Positions 30,412 to 39,534 of a DNA stretch of 64,000 nucleotides are shown one piece after another. This DNA is from Paraphoma chrysanthemicola. Taxonomy: Eukaryota > Ascomycota > Dothideomycetes > Pleosporales > Phaeosphaeriaceae. The stretch's first letter is position 1; each line of letters starts with the position of its first letter. A model generated the notes under the pieces. The model searched no databases. It had not been told where the DNA came from and was given only the letters and a program-made list of their open reading frames with translations. Where the stretch lies: positions 372,001 to 436,000 of the forward strand of contig JAGMWG010000023.1 in NCBI GenBank assembly GCA_020744225.1, in the 5' to 3' direction. The translations under genes and the position numbers were made by a program.

Positions 30412-30849
30412 GATGGACCGGCAATGCTTAGAGGAGAAAGCAGAAACGTTGGAGCAATAGCGAAGAAATGCAACACGAGCGAGTGCCGGCAACCTAAGGC
30501 ATCCTCAATTAAATTGCCTGACGCTCCCCGCAATACGCCATGTTTCGTTTCCCCTATTGCAGCTCGCGCGCTGCCCGTTCTGCTAGTGGCCGTATTCACG
30601 ATGGTGGAGAAACAAGGTGTGTTCTGTTCCTTTCATTTATCCCCGGGTTTGATCGACATACCCGACATGCCTAGAAGTCCTCCAATTACAAGCCGTCAGA
30701 CGACAGAAGTCCTCCAATAACAAGCGGACGGAGCGACCAGGGTTAACTACATCGGCATATGCGCATAGTACCGCCACTAAATCCCCGGGTTATTGTTGTA
30801 GCGAAGGTGTGTACCACGTTGTGTTTCCACAACGTCTGCTCGTCAACAA
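30412..30849. promoter_or_regulatory. Pectate lyase promoter region
   Basis: 438 bp between the PL1 start and the amidase stop. It holds a pair of 21-bp direct repeats (30673-30693 and 30705-30725) and two ATCCCCGGGTT elements (30639-30649 and 30781-30791) that contain CreA-type CCCCGG. No gene. Confidence 0.5.
30673..30725. repeat. 21-bp direct repeat pair with CCAAT boxes
   Basis: Two copies (30673-30693, 30705-30725) are identical at 20 of 21 positions, start 32 bp apart (about three helical turns), and each contains CCTCCAAT. They lie about 260-315 bp upstream of the pectate lyase start. Binding by the CCAAT complex is inferred. Confidence 0.6.
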
Positions 30850-32676
30850 TCAGAACATGCTGCGACCGGTCTTGACTTCAAGAGGTACTATCCCTTCGTC
30901 CGCAAGATCGGCGACCAAATCCATGAGCATCTGGTCGCACCCCGCCGCGGCGACAATCTCAATAGTAACCGGTAGCGTTTCGTTTCGTTCACTTACGCGT
31001 GAAAAGTAAGTCCTCTCGCCTATGGGTACGGTGTAATCGGGCAACGCGGCCATGACCGCCATTTGATTGCCAGGTAGTCCGGCACCAAAAATTGGACTCG
31101 GCGCGCTTGGGTAGATGTCGCGATAGTCCTCGGTGCCTGCGCCCATAGGATATAGGACCAAGCTCGATTCGCATGTGGGCGTCAAAGTGGTACGGAACCA
31201 TGATTGGAAGGTTTGATACCTTTTCTTCGCCTCCTGATAACTCGATAATGGTAGTGTCGCGCCACGCTCCCATCTCACACGCGTTTGAGGATTCCAATAT
31301 GGTGACTTGCCGAATTTGGCCTGGTACCTCTGCTTAAATGGCTGAGCAAGCAGACGATACTGATCGTAATTGGTGATGTTGGAGTAGGTGAGTCCGATGT
31401 AGGAAGATAGCCCTGTAGTCACGTTGGCGTATGCATTGAAACTAGCATTGGCGTTGATGGACACAGTATTCGCATCGAGGAATGTCGCAAGCCTCGAAAT
31501 AAAGCTATCAAAGACTGGCATGCTGGTCTGGTTGACCGTTGGCCAGAACTCTTCGGGAAGAAAGATGCGCTTCGGATATGACGAATATGACTTTGAGGGA
31601 AACCATTTCTTGTGCACCGCTTGAAGTAATTTCGGGGAACGTGCAAGTATTCCTGGGGTATCGAAGATTGGTGAGATAGGTAAGATGCCTTCAAGTGGGA
31701 GAGACGCATTTGTAATGCGCATGCCATACAGCCCGTTAGCCATAGAGGGCAATCTGACAGAGCCACCAGTATCAGAGCCTGTCGCGAGATCCATCCATTC
31801 GTATGATGCTAAGCCTGCACCCGTTCCAGCTGAGGATCCCTGAGGGTGCTGGTACCCGTCACCTCTTGGGTTGAAAGGGGCTAGTTGATCCACATAATCC
31901 GCTGTGGGACGCTCACCAAGTGCGAACTGCGTGGTCTTCGTTTTGCCAATGATCACAGCGCCCATGTCAATGAGTTTCTGTAACGCAGGGGCATTTGTAG
32001 TCGCCGGGTCCACGAGATCGCGATAGGCTCTATTGCCACCGCTGGTGCGGACACCTTTTATATCGTAAAGGTCTTTGACACCTAGGCGCTTGCCCGAGAG
32101 TGGCTTGTCCTCGCTCGGGGTTGGATAGTATAGTCTTGATGGCACAGCAATACACAAAGCACCGTATGCGTCAGTTGAAGCAAGTCCAGTCACTGGAACA
32201 TAAGTGCCGTTGACATCTTCGGTTACTGATTCGACAAAAGCAAAGTTGTGATCCCAGTAGAGTCTGTACACCTTGGCGACTGCCCCAGAAGGATGCAAGA
32301 AGTATGGACCAGGCGTCAATGTCGCATCTGTTCCTGTCAAGATTTTCTCACAGCCAACGGACTCAAGATATTATACAGCGTCGTCAGAAAGGACACCAGA
32401 TCCGCCGAGCACCAATGTCTTCAAGAATCGTGGTGAAAAGACATCATCGCGTGCCAAAAGGTCGGTTATGGTCACATTGAGCTCTTCTGCTGATAATGTT
32501 GCGTTTAACAGCGGCAAATATGTGATTGGCGTGGCAGCGGTGATCTGCTTTGTTCCATTGTTGAGGGAGAGGTTTCCGGCAATCAGATCCGGAGAGTAGT
32601 ACGAAATGGCATCAAGCTGAAAGACGCCTGATGCGTAAGCGGTCGTTGCGAGGCCAAGGACTCTGTTGAGCCTCAT
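30850..32676 (-). pseudogene. Secreted amidase-signature protein with in-frame TAA
   Basis: An amidase-signature hydrolase, about 607 sense codons. It starts MRLNRVLGLATTAYASGVFQ, a probable signal peptide. Catalytic marks are all present: Lys in LGVKDLYDIKG, the cis-Ser in QGSSAGTGAG and nucleophile Ser in GSDTGGSVRLPS. The frame is intact except for one TAA at 32371-32373. Sequence on both sides reads as one protein in the same frame (GVLSDDAV-stop-YLESVGCEKILTGTDATL). A CAA-to-TAA change would explain it, which is also the direction of RIP (CpA to TpA). The alternative is a 63-nt intron from a weak GTGTCC donor to GACAG, which would keep frame and remove the stop. I prefer a nonsense change because the putative intron reads as protein. 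The substrate is unknown. Confidence 0.7.
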
Positions 32677-33214
32677 TGTGCGCGAAGAGATGAATGCTGG
32701 CTGTCCACCGTAGATATGCCATTGCCTGGCGTTCTCGCATACTTATCGCAGCAGGCATGGCCCTTTCGTTATGCCGAGCATCTCAAGGAAGCGTACTTCC
32801 GCTCGAGGAGCATCATCGGCAGCCACTTTAGTGAAGAGTGGGAGAAGAGCGCGTTAGTCCGTTGTCGTTGTGAGTAAGCTCTCCTTGGCATGACGTCACA
32901 CTTGTACATTGAACGATAAGAACATCAGGATACCAGGATCATGACAAAGAACTCGCCGGATGTAAGTCAATATGTTGCTCACTGCATAGCATGCTCGATT
33001 CACGGTCATTAGAGTAAAGTAGTTAGGGGTGAGGCTACCCAAAGCTTTCCCATTTAAGACTACGAAGACCCTCTTCAAATTGCTCGAATGTTTTCACTCC
33101 AACAAAAATTCAATAATTTCAGCCGCAATTTCGGCCTCACCTGAAGCCCACGCCGGACCCGCATACCGAGCCACTGTGCTGGGCCTGACACCGATGAACT
33201 TTAAAGCACGCAGT
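32677..33214. other. Intergenic, amidase to secreted unknown
   Basis: Promoter region of the amidase and 3' flank of the next minus-strand gene. No gene seen. Confidence 0.4.
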
Positions 33215-33907
33215 TCAAGCTCTACGGTTATGATCATTAGCTCCAACCAGGTCTAGGGTGATAGGATGATCAAGCCCACCACCCCCTTTCCAATAGACAT
33301 CCCATTCCTCTGGAGCTACGTCCTTGATAGGGTCCCATTCACCATTAGATCCAGCAAACCTGAAGTTGTGATGTATCATATCAATCCCAGCGGCATCGAA
33401 AGTCCATTGGTGGGCAATACATTCGGAATCGGCGGGACAAGTCTCGACATCGCTCTGGATCGTGGCAAAATTGGCTTTGGATACATATAGCACTGTCATG
33501 CCGGTGATTTGCGTGCCGTTGGTGGGCTTGAGGGCAACAAGGAACGGGCCGTTGGAATCCTCGTCATTGTCACCGTCACCTAAGCGCAAAGTAGCCGTTG
33601 GCGAGTTGAATAGGACGAAAGTTGAGACCAGGAGTAGTCGGAGCGATAGTGAAGTTCTCGAGGCCGAGTCGCTGAGAAGTTGGCAGAGCGACGATACTAC
33701 GCTGGTGCCATGGCTCCTATGGACTGTTTCGTGGTCAGCATCAAATTCACTTGCGCTTCGAGGTACATCCTACCAATTGGCGCTCAAGTAATAATGCTTC
33801 GGGTTTTCGACTTTAATAGCTGGTTCTGTACGACCAAATGAGCCAGGCAAAGCCAGAGCAGCGGCTGCTAGCGTGAAGGCGAACATAATGATGCGAACAA
33901 AGTGCAT
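33215..33907 (-). pseudogene. Secreted protein of unknown function, reading frame disturbed
   Basis: A clear signal peptide starts at ATG 33907 (MHFVRIIMFAFTLAAAALA). The C-terminal 125 residues (LGDGDNDEDSNGPFLVALKP to LDLVGANDHNRRA) are in the same frame. Between them that frame meets TAG at 33770-33772, and the residues look non-coding (Ser/Leu/Arg-rich). In contrast, about 33700-33580 reads convincingly in another frame (RLGLENFTIAPTTPG, NFRPIQLANGYFALR). A single 57-nt intron (33717-33773) yields a formally open 211-codon model, but keeps the unlikely middle frame. A splice to the good middle frame is possible, yet the return to the last frame at FALR/LGDG then needs a one-base indel. 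I therefore call it a probable frameshifted gene. I do not recognise the family. Confidence 0.5.
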
Positions 33908-34520
33908 GGTTGCTACCAGATGCAGCAGATTTCAGAGGAGAAGTGTGATTTGCAATCAGTTTGGAAGAGTTGTGAAGATGCAGAGTTGCTAAGCCACCAA
34001 TCAGGTCTTGTCAAGTTGTAGTGAGAGAGAATTGATCAGAATGATGTAAGTGGACGATTCACGTCACTATCACCAAGGACACCCCATCATTGAACTGTAT
34101 TCACTTACGCACAACGAAATTACTCCCACGGATGCTGAAATTTTAATTAGAATTGCTGCTGCACTTCTTGGCTTGTGGGAAAGGCCCATTGCCCGAAACC
34201 ATGTTGCGAAGTTCTTACTTGTCGAAATGCATGCGATCCGACCCCGGACTCAATGAGGTGTTAGAATCGTTGCATTGCCGTAGTGAGCGCCGCAAACGAG
34301 ATCCGCAATTCATAATGAGAGGTAGTGGTGATAAGAATGAATAATGGACGCCCACGAAAGTGCAACCGGAAGCTATGCCTTAGCTGGTTGTCAGAGAAGG
34401 CCAAGGTGAGAGACTACTCTCGGGCCGATAAATCCAGAAGAAACCAACGCCATTTGGATGCATCTGCAGGTTGTCCACCAAGAAGGTTCGTGCCTAGGAC
34501 CGCTCACTCGGAAAAATATC
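33908..34520. other. Intergenic, no gene seen
   Basis: 613 bp of A+T-rich DNA between the secreted unknown and the CHORD-like nuclear protein. Only short frames. Confidence 0.4.
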
Positions 34521-35510
34521 TCAATCAGTGTTGTGCGTTCCTAGGCGACAGCCAAGATCAATCATTGGGCCTCTGCACTCATAACACGTGAGAACTTGGC
34601 CATTCATGACTTCTGGTCCCGGGTGGTAGAAGCAAGTCTCCATCCCTTCCTCGATCCTTTCATGGCACTGCGTGCATATCTTGAGTTCAGCCTCTCGCTT
34701 GATATGAGAACTCTGCTGCGCAGGCGAGAATTGCTCTTGGAAAGAGTATGGTTGAGTTGTACGGGTGGCACTGGCATGTGATGGGCCTCTCAGTGGCAAA
34801 GCTTCAGGTTGATATCGTTGAGGTGTGATGGGAAAGGAGCCAGGTATGTATGAGTCGAGATCCGAATCAGATTCAGTCGCCTGGCGGTGATACTCCCGCT
34901 TGATGCGAGGCACAGACTGCGATGCGGCGGAAGAGACGTTATATTGATTCGCAGCGTTGGAGGACGCATGGGCACTGCTTAGAGTGGATACACGCGCACT
35001 CTTCTCGGCGGCTAGTCTTCGTTTCATACGCTCATATGCACTCTGGTCGTCGCTCTCCTCCTGCTTGGCTATTCTGTTCGATCCACTGGTCGCATTCTGG
35101 CGATGTTTCTTAATGATATTTTGTGCAAATGTAGAATGAGGTGCAAGACCGCGCGCAACTGCACCCGACAAGGCAGGTGAGAGCTTGCAAAGCTCCAGCA
35201 GGACCGACCTCACCGCAGTCGAGTCACTGGTGTTGACGATCTGCGCAAGATGTTGAGGATCGACGCGTCGCGGATGTTTGCGGGAACGTTGTGCTTTCAT
35301 CTCCGTCGCTCTCCGCTCGGCATCTTTCCTTGAGATGCTGCCGGTGACGGGCCGCGGCTCTCTCTTGAAGTTTGTTGGAAATCGTTGTTGCTGCGATGTA
35401 CCGCGTGGTCGCAGCTCAGGCTCAGGAGATGACAGCGTAAGATCAATAGTGTCGATCTCTGCATCCTGCTTCGGAAGTTCGTAGCCAAAGCTATTTGACC
35501 AAGATGCCAT
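34521..35510 (-). CDS. Nuclear protein with SUMO-interacting motif and CHORD-like zinc cluster
   Basis: A single-exon gene for a 329-residue protein. Near the N-terminus, EIDTIDLTLSSPEPE is a classical SUMO-interacting motif (hydrophobic core followed by Ser and acids). FKRE and two IKRE tetrapeptides fit the sumoylation consensus. The middle is low-complexity, basic and Ser/Gln-rich. The C-terminal 55 residues hold ICTQCHERIEEGMETCFYHPGPE, LTCYECRG and LGCRLGTH. This has the order Cys-x-YHPG, Cys-x2-Cys, GC..G.H seen in CHORD zinc domains, though shorter. A chromatin or SUMO-pathway adaptor is an inference. ATG 35510 is used; the open frame extends seven codons to a TTG. Gene function is not known to me. 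Confidence 0.75.
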   Translation of the reverse strand: MASWSNSFGYELPKQDAEIDTIDLTLSSPEPELRPRGTSQQQRFPTNFKREPRPVTGSISRKDAERRATEMKAQRSRKHPRRVDPQHLAQIVNTSDSTAVRSVLLELCKLSPALSGAVARGLAPHSTFAQNIIKKHRQNATSGSNRIAKQEESDDQSAYERMKRRLAAEKSARVSTLSSAHASSNAANQYNVSSAASQSVPRIKREYHRQATESDSDLDSYIPGSFPITPQRYQPEALPLRGPSHASATRTTQPYSFQEQFSPAQQSSHIKREAELKICTQCHERIEEGMETCFYHPGPEVMNGQVLTCYECRGPMIDLGCRLGTHNTD

Positions 35511-36193
35511 CGCTGATTGGTTGTTTTCCAAAAGTCAACTGATACTCGCCTTTAAACAATAGGTTGGTGATGGTAGCGATGGTGTAGCTGATGGACGGAC
35601 CAGGTGGAGTCTGACGCGACATCCCCAAGTGGATGCTTGGCGCGCCTCGGTTTGAGCCGCAACTAATGCTGCCGGCGCACGTGCGCGCACGCATTCGGCT
35701 GCCCAGGTGAGCAGGGCTCTTTCATCGCGCTACTGCACCCCGCAAACTTTCTCTCACTATGCCATCTCCCTTCGCGCGAGGCTGATCATCTGACAGATGG
35801 CGTGGCTAATGATCTTCGGACAAGATTGTCCACCTTTCATCTCCCTCCTGTAACACGCTACACTAAACTCTAGATGGTCGCACGGACGGTCCATGATTTC
35901 CACCAACCATGCTGCGCCCTATGCTCGACGTCTTGTCGCACGACGGTCCGCAACCTGGGGTATCGAGGATTGTGAATTCTCCGTTGGGTACGTAACCAGA
36001 CACCTGGTGCCGGCCGAAACAATGTTTCGAGCCCCAGTATGACGGGCAGTCCACTTTGGATGTCCCCTAATCTACACGGACAATTTCCTATTGCCGGCTG
36101 AGATGTGCATATATATTGCGCGTCTTGCTTAGCAGGTCTTATTTTTTGTCGACAAGCCCTTCTCTCTCCCTCATAGTCATTCACTACATCGCC
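35511..36193. promoter_or_regulatory. Divergent promoter, nuclear protein / pectin methylesterase
   Basis: Holds a TATATAT box (36110-36116) 78 bp before the pectin methylesterase ATG and two CreA-type matches, CTGGGG (35956-35961) and CCCCAG (36032-36037). No coding frame supported. Confidence 0.5.
36110..36116 (+). promoter_or_regulatory. TATA box of the pectin methylesterase gene
   Basis: TATATAT, 78 bp upstream of the start codon, followed by a pyrimidine-rich leader (CTTCTCTCTCCCTC). A strong core-promoter arrangement by position. Confidence 0.45.
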
Positions 36194-37204
36194 ATGCTCT
36201 CCGTTCTACCTTTGGTTCTTTCGCTTGCAGCTGCAGTTGCAGCCGCTCCAGCTGCGCTGGTTGCACGCGCCGGACGCCCTACCGCCCCTGCTGGCTGCCT
36301 ATCGGTGGGTAGCTCAGCAACATACAAGACGGTGCAAGCCGCGGTGAACGCCTTGAGCACCAGCACAACATCCGCTCAGTGCATCTTCATTGCCTCGGGC
36401 ACATACAAGGAGCAAGTCTACATACAGGCACTCAAGTCTGCTTTGACAATTTACGGACAAACTACCGATACATCCACTTACACTGCCAACACTGTGACTA
36501 TCACGCAGAGCAAGAGCCAGGATGATGTTGCCAACAACGACCTCACCGCCACGCTACGGGCATGGACGACGAACCTGAAGGTCTACAACATCAACCTCGT
36601 CAACACTCGTGGCAAAGGATCGCAGGCGCTTGCAGTTAGTGCCAATGCCGACAAGCAGGGCTACTACGCTTGCCAGTTCAAGGGCTACCAAGACACTATC
36701 CTGGCTCAGGTGGGCAACCAGGTATACGCAAAGTCCTACATCGAGGGCGCTACCGATTTCATTTTCGGCCAAAAGGCAACAGCATGGTTCGATGGCTGCT
36801 CCATCCGCGTCCTTGCTGCGTCCCTTGGTTACATCACTGCCAACGGCCGCGATTCCTCATCGAACCCATCCTACTATGTCATCAACAAATCCACCATCAG
36901 CGCAGCATCTGGCAACACCGTTACTGCTGGCGCATACTACCTTGGCCGTCCATGGAGGAACTATGCTCGTGTCGTCTTCCAGAGCACCAGCATGACCAAT
37001 GTGATCAACGCTGCTGGCTGGAAGATCTGGAACACTGGTGATGAGCGTACCGATCAGGTTACCTTTGCCGAGTATTCAAACACCGGTGCTGGTGCCAGTG
37101 GAACTCGCGCCAGCTTCTCTAAGAAGCTGAGCTCGGCCGTTGCAATCACTACTGTCTTGGGCAGCGACTACAAGAACTGGGTCGACACAACTTATCTCTC
37201 TTAG
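36194..37204 (+). CDS. Secreted pectin methylesterase (CE8)
   Basis: Removes methyl groups from homogalacturonan, preparing it for pectate lyase. An intronless frame of 336 residues. Residues 1-18 are a signal peptide (MLSVLPLVLSLAAAVAAA). CE8 marks: YKTVQAAVNAL, IFIASGTYKEQVYI, YYACQFKGYQDTILA with the first catalytic Asp, GATDFIFGQKATAWFDGC with the second Asp, and YLGRPWRNYARVVF with the catalytic Arg. The family length of about 320-340 is met and no pro-domain is present, as usual in fungi. The upstream region has a TATA box and CreA-like sites. Functionally it pairs with the pectate lyase at 29203-30411. Confidence 0.96.
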   Translation: MLSVLPLVLSLAAAVAAAPAALVARAGRPTAPAGCLSVGSSATYKTVQAAVNALSTSTTSAQCIFIASGTYKEQVYIQALKSALTIYGQTTDTSTYTANTVTITQSKSQDDVANNDLTATLRAWTTNLKVYNINLVNTRGKGSQALAVSANADKQGYYACQFKGYQDTILAQVGNQVYAKSYIEGATDFIFGQKATAWFDGCSIRVLAASLGYITANGRDSSSNPSYYVINKSTISAASGNTVTAGAYYLGRPWRNYARVVFQSTSMTNVINAAGWKIWNTGDERTDQVTFAEYSNTGAGASGTRASFSKKLSSAVAITTVLGSDYKNWVDTTYLS

Positions 37205-38352
37205 ATGTTGTCAAGGCAAGGTGAAGAATTGGATGGTGCTATTCTCGTGTATATATTTGTGCTGGAAGTATTCCAGACTCTCTACCAGTGTCATTTCATT
37301 GGATTGGCCCAAAATCTTCTCAATCAACAATCGACATATCGTATGTTTGTGCCTCTCTATGCGCCCGTCCAATTGAGATGAACATGAAACCTTGTCCAGC
37401 ATTAGCAAGAATTTGGTTGGGTCAGCACCTGCTTGTGGCTTCCCGCTTCGGCGCATAAGGCTGACTCGCGACAACCTACACCCAGACACGTCGTGTCAAG
37501 GTCGCGAGTATTCATGCTCACTCTTGTTGGATAGGATGACCATTCAGCATTACTTATGCAAAACATCAGTCCATTTCCTTCGAAGGCGTATTCGGGTAAA
37601 CTGCAGCTCACGCAAGCCCCAAGATCTGTGGAACTCTGGCTCAACATCCACGGATGAGTTGTTTCCTGTTGTAACAGCCTTTAGAAAGTCGTGCTAATCA
37701 ACATGATAACCATTTTCAAGCCAAGTACGATTGATGCAATTTCGCAAATGTCGATGTCGATCATAGATTCGGAGCAATGTCCGGTCTGCCCAGACCTTAT
37801 CAATTAGTGCATGCGGAGATATTCCGCATCCCCTTCGACGCCGGCTTCACAGCATTCCGTGCTCCAGCGACTGCTATCCTTATTATTAGGCTTGCCCCGA
37901 CGCCAGATGGACACTGATTCGTGTGCGCGGGATGTTGGCTCTTTTGGGTCGCTTCAGTTGCTTCCAATGGTAAGGCGGAGTAAGCTGCTGATTATTTCGA
38001 ACGCATCAGTGGCGAAGATAGAATCTAGGTGTATGGAGGTGAGTGACGCAGACTATCCTGCTAACCGATGCGTATGACATTGTCGTTTAAGCGTTGATCT
38101 CATTGGTCGAACCATCGTGTCGAATGCGCATGGCAACATCGCAGATGCGGAATTGATACGAATGTGTGCTACTAAGTGCCAGCGGCGATAGTACGAAACG
38201 GAATGATTCCATCATGCCTAGATCATACCTGCATTAACTCACCTGGATATCGCAGTGTTCATCGCCATTGCCCTTAGATCCTTCTCCTCAAGTATCAGCA
38301 CAAATAGCACTTTTGCGCCGGCATCGCGACGGGTAGTTCTAAAGATATAGCT
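37205..38352. other. Intergenic, no gene seen
   Basis: About 1.15 kb between the pectin methylesterase and the aldoxime dehydratase. Only short frames without motifs. It marks the boundary between the cell-wall enzymes and the proposed nitrile cluster. Confidence 0.4.
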
Positions 38353-39408
38353 ATGCTCGAGTCTGCCATCCCTCCCAATCTCCTTAGAGAGCGAAAGTGC
38401 CCAGTGAGCACGCCGCCGAATTATCAGCCGCCCTTTCCAGCATACTGTGCTCGATTCTCGCCAGAGACAAATGATCTTGCACTGGCTATCATAGGAGTGC
38501 AAACCCCGTCGAAAGCGGCCTTCAATCCCAAAAGCCTCGCCACAATCAAGAACTTTGTAACAGACGCACCTGTCGACGTACGTGCCTCTTCATGGGAGGC
38601 AGCTTCTGTGATAGATAAGCAAGGCGCATACAATATAGCAATTTTTGCTTACTGGCGGAAGACCGAAACACAAAAGAAGTGGGAGGTTGAATCAGGTTTC
38701 AACACTTGGTGGCAAAGTTCGGATCGAGAACATGACGGGAACGGCTGGTTTAAGGAGGTATTTTGCCCCAGCATAGATCGCTTCGAGACAGTTTTCTCGA
38801 ACAGCGAACATCCCGAAGGTGCGGCAAATATGCAAGACAATATCTCTGGCGAGATTGAGCAGCATGCATATTGGGGTAGTATGCGCGATCGAATGGCGGC
38901 GGCACAAGACGACGAGCTCTCCGGAGAACGATCAGAGCAGTCGAAAGACAATACAGCAACCAAGCGTGTGCGAGTTCCCGGGAAGAGAAACCTCTGCATC
39001 ATTCGCTCCGGTCAAGATTGGGCCGACACACTTCCCGAAGAACGAGAACTGTACCTGACCACCATGCATCCCGTGCTCGTTAAAGGCATGACGTTCCTCC
39101 GCGATGAAGGCCGCGAAATTGGATGCTACGCGAACAATCTTTGGGACGTTGTTGATCCTGTTTCCTATGAAGCAAACAAAGAGCGCACGTTTGGTCTTGG
39201 CTTTTTCGATGACATGAAGTCGCTGGAGTACTGGAGTAAGAGTCATCAGACGCATATCAACATTTTTGGTGGGTTTTTGATGTATGCGAAGAAGTTGAAC
39301 AATGTGCTGAGCTTGAGGCTGTTTCACGAGGTATATGTGCTTGAAGAGGGGCAGCAGGAATTTGAGTATATCGGTTGTCATAAGGACACAGGGATGTTGG
39401 CTGTGTAG
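38353..39408 (+). CDS. Aldoxime dehydratase (OxdB/phenylacetaldoxime dehydratase family)
   Basis: A haem enzyme of 351 residues that dehydrates an aldoxime to a nitrile. It aligns along its length with bacterial and Fusarium aldoxime dehydratases: MLESAIPPNLLRERKCPV, NYQPPFPAYCARF, DNISGEIEQHAYWGSMRDR, IRSGQDWADTLPEERELYL, GCYANNLW and SHQTHINIFGGFL. Active-site residues known from OxdRE are present: Arg178 and Ser219 at the same numbers, His325 in LFHEVYVL for the distal His, and His301 in SHQTHINIF as the haem ligand. The gene is intronless and cytosolic by lack of signals. It is convergent (126 bp) with the PLP enzyme. In fungi this enzyme usually acts on arylacetaldoximes; the substrate here is not known. 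Confidence 0.93.
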   Translation: MLESAIPPNLLRERKCPVSTPPNYQPPFPAYCARFSPETNDLALAIIGVQTPSKAAFNPKSLATIKNFVTDAPVDVRASSWEAASVIDKQGAYNIAIFAYWRKTETQKKWEVESGFNTWWQSSDREHDGNGWFKEVFCPSIDRFETVFSNSEHPEGAANMQDNISGEIEQHAYWGSMRDRMAAAQDDELSGERSEQSKDNTATKRVRVPGKRNLCIIRSGQDWADTLPEERELYLTTMHPVLVKGMTFLRDEGREIGCYANNLWDVVDPVSYEANKERTFGLGFFDDMKSLEYWSKSHQTHINIFGGFLMYAKKLNNVLSLRLFHEVYVLEEGQQEFEYIGCHKDTGMLAV

Positions 39409-39534
39409 TACTGAAGCGAAAGAAGGCCACAAAGGGCATGAAGTGAAGAGGATGTTTTGAAGTCGGTCAAAAACTGATAACGATACCAAGAACATTATTG
39501 TGCGTGAATATACTGAGTTTCGATAATTGCTCAA

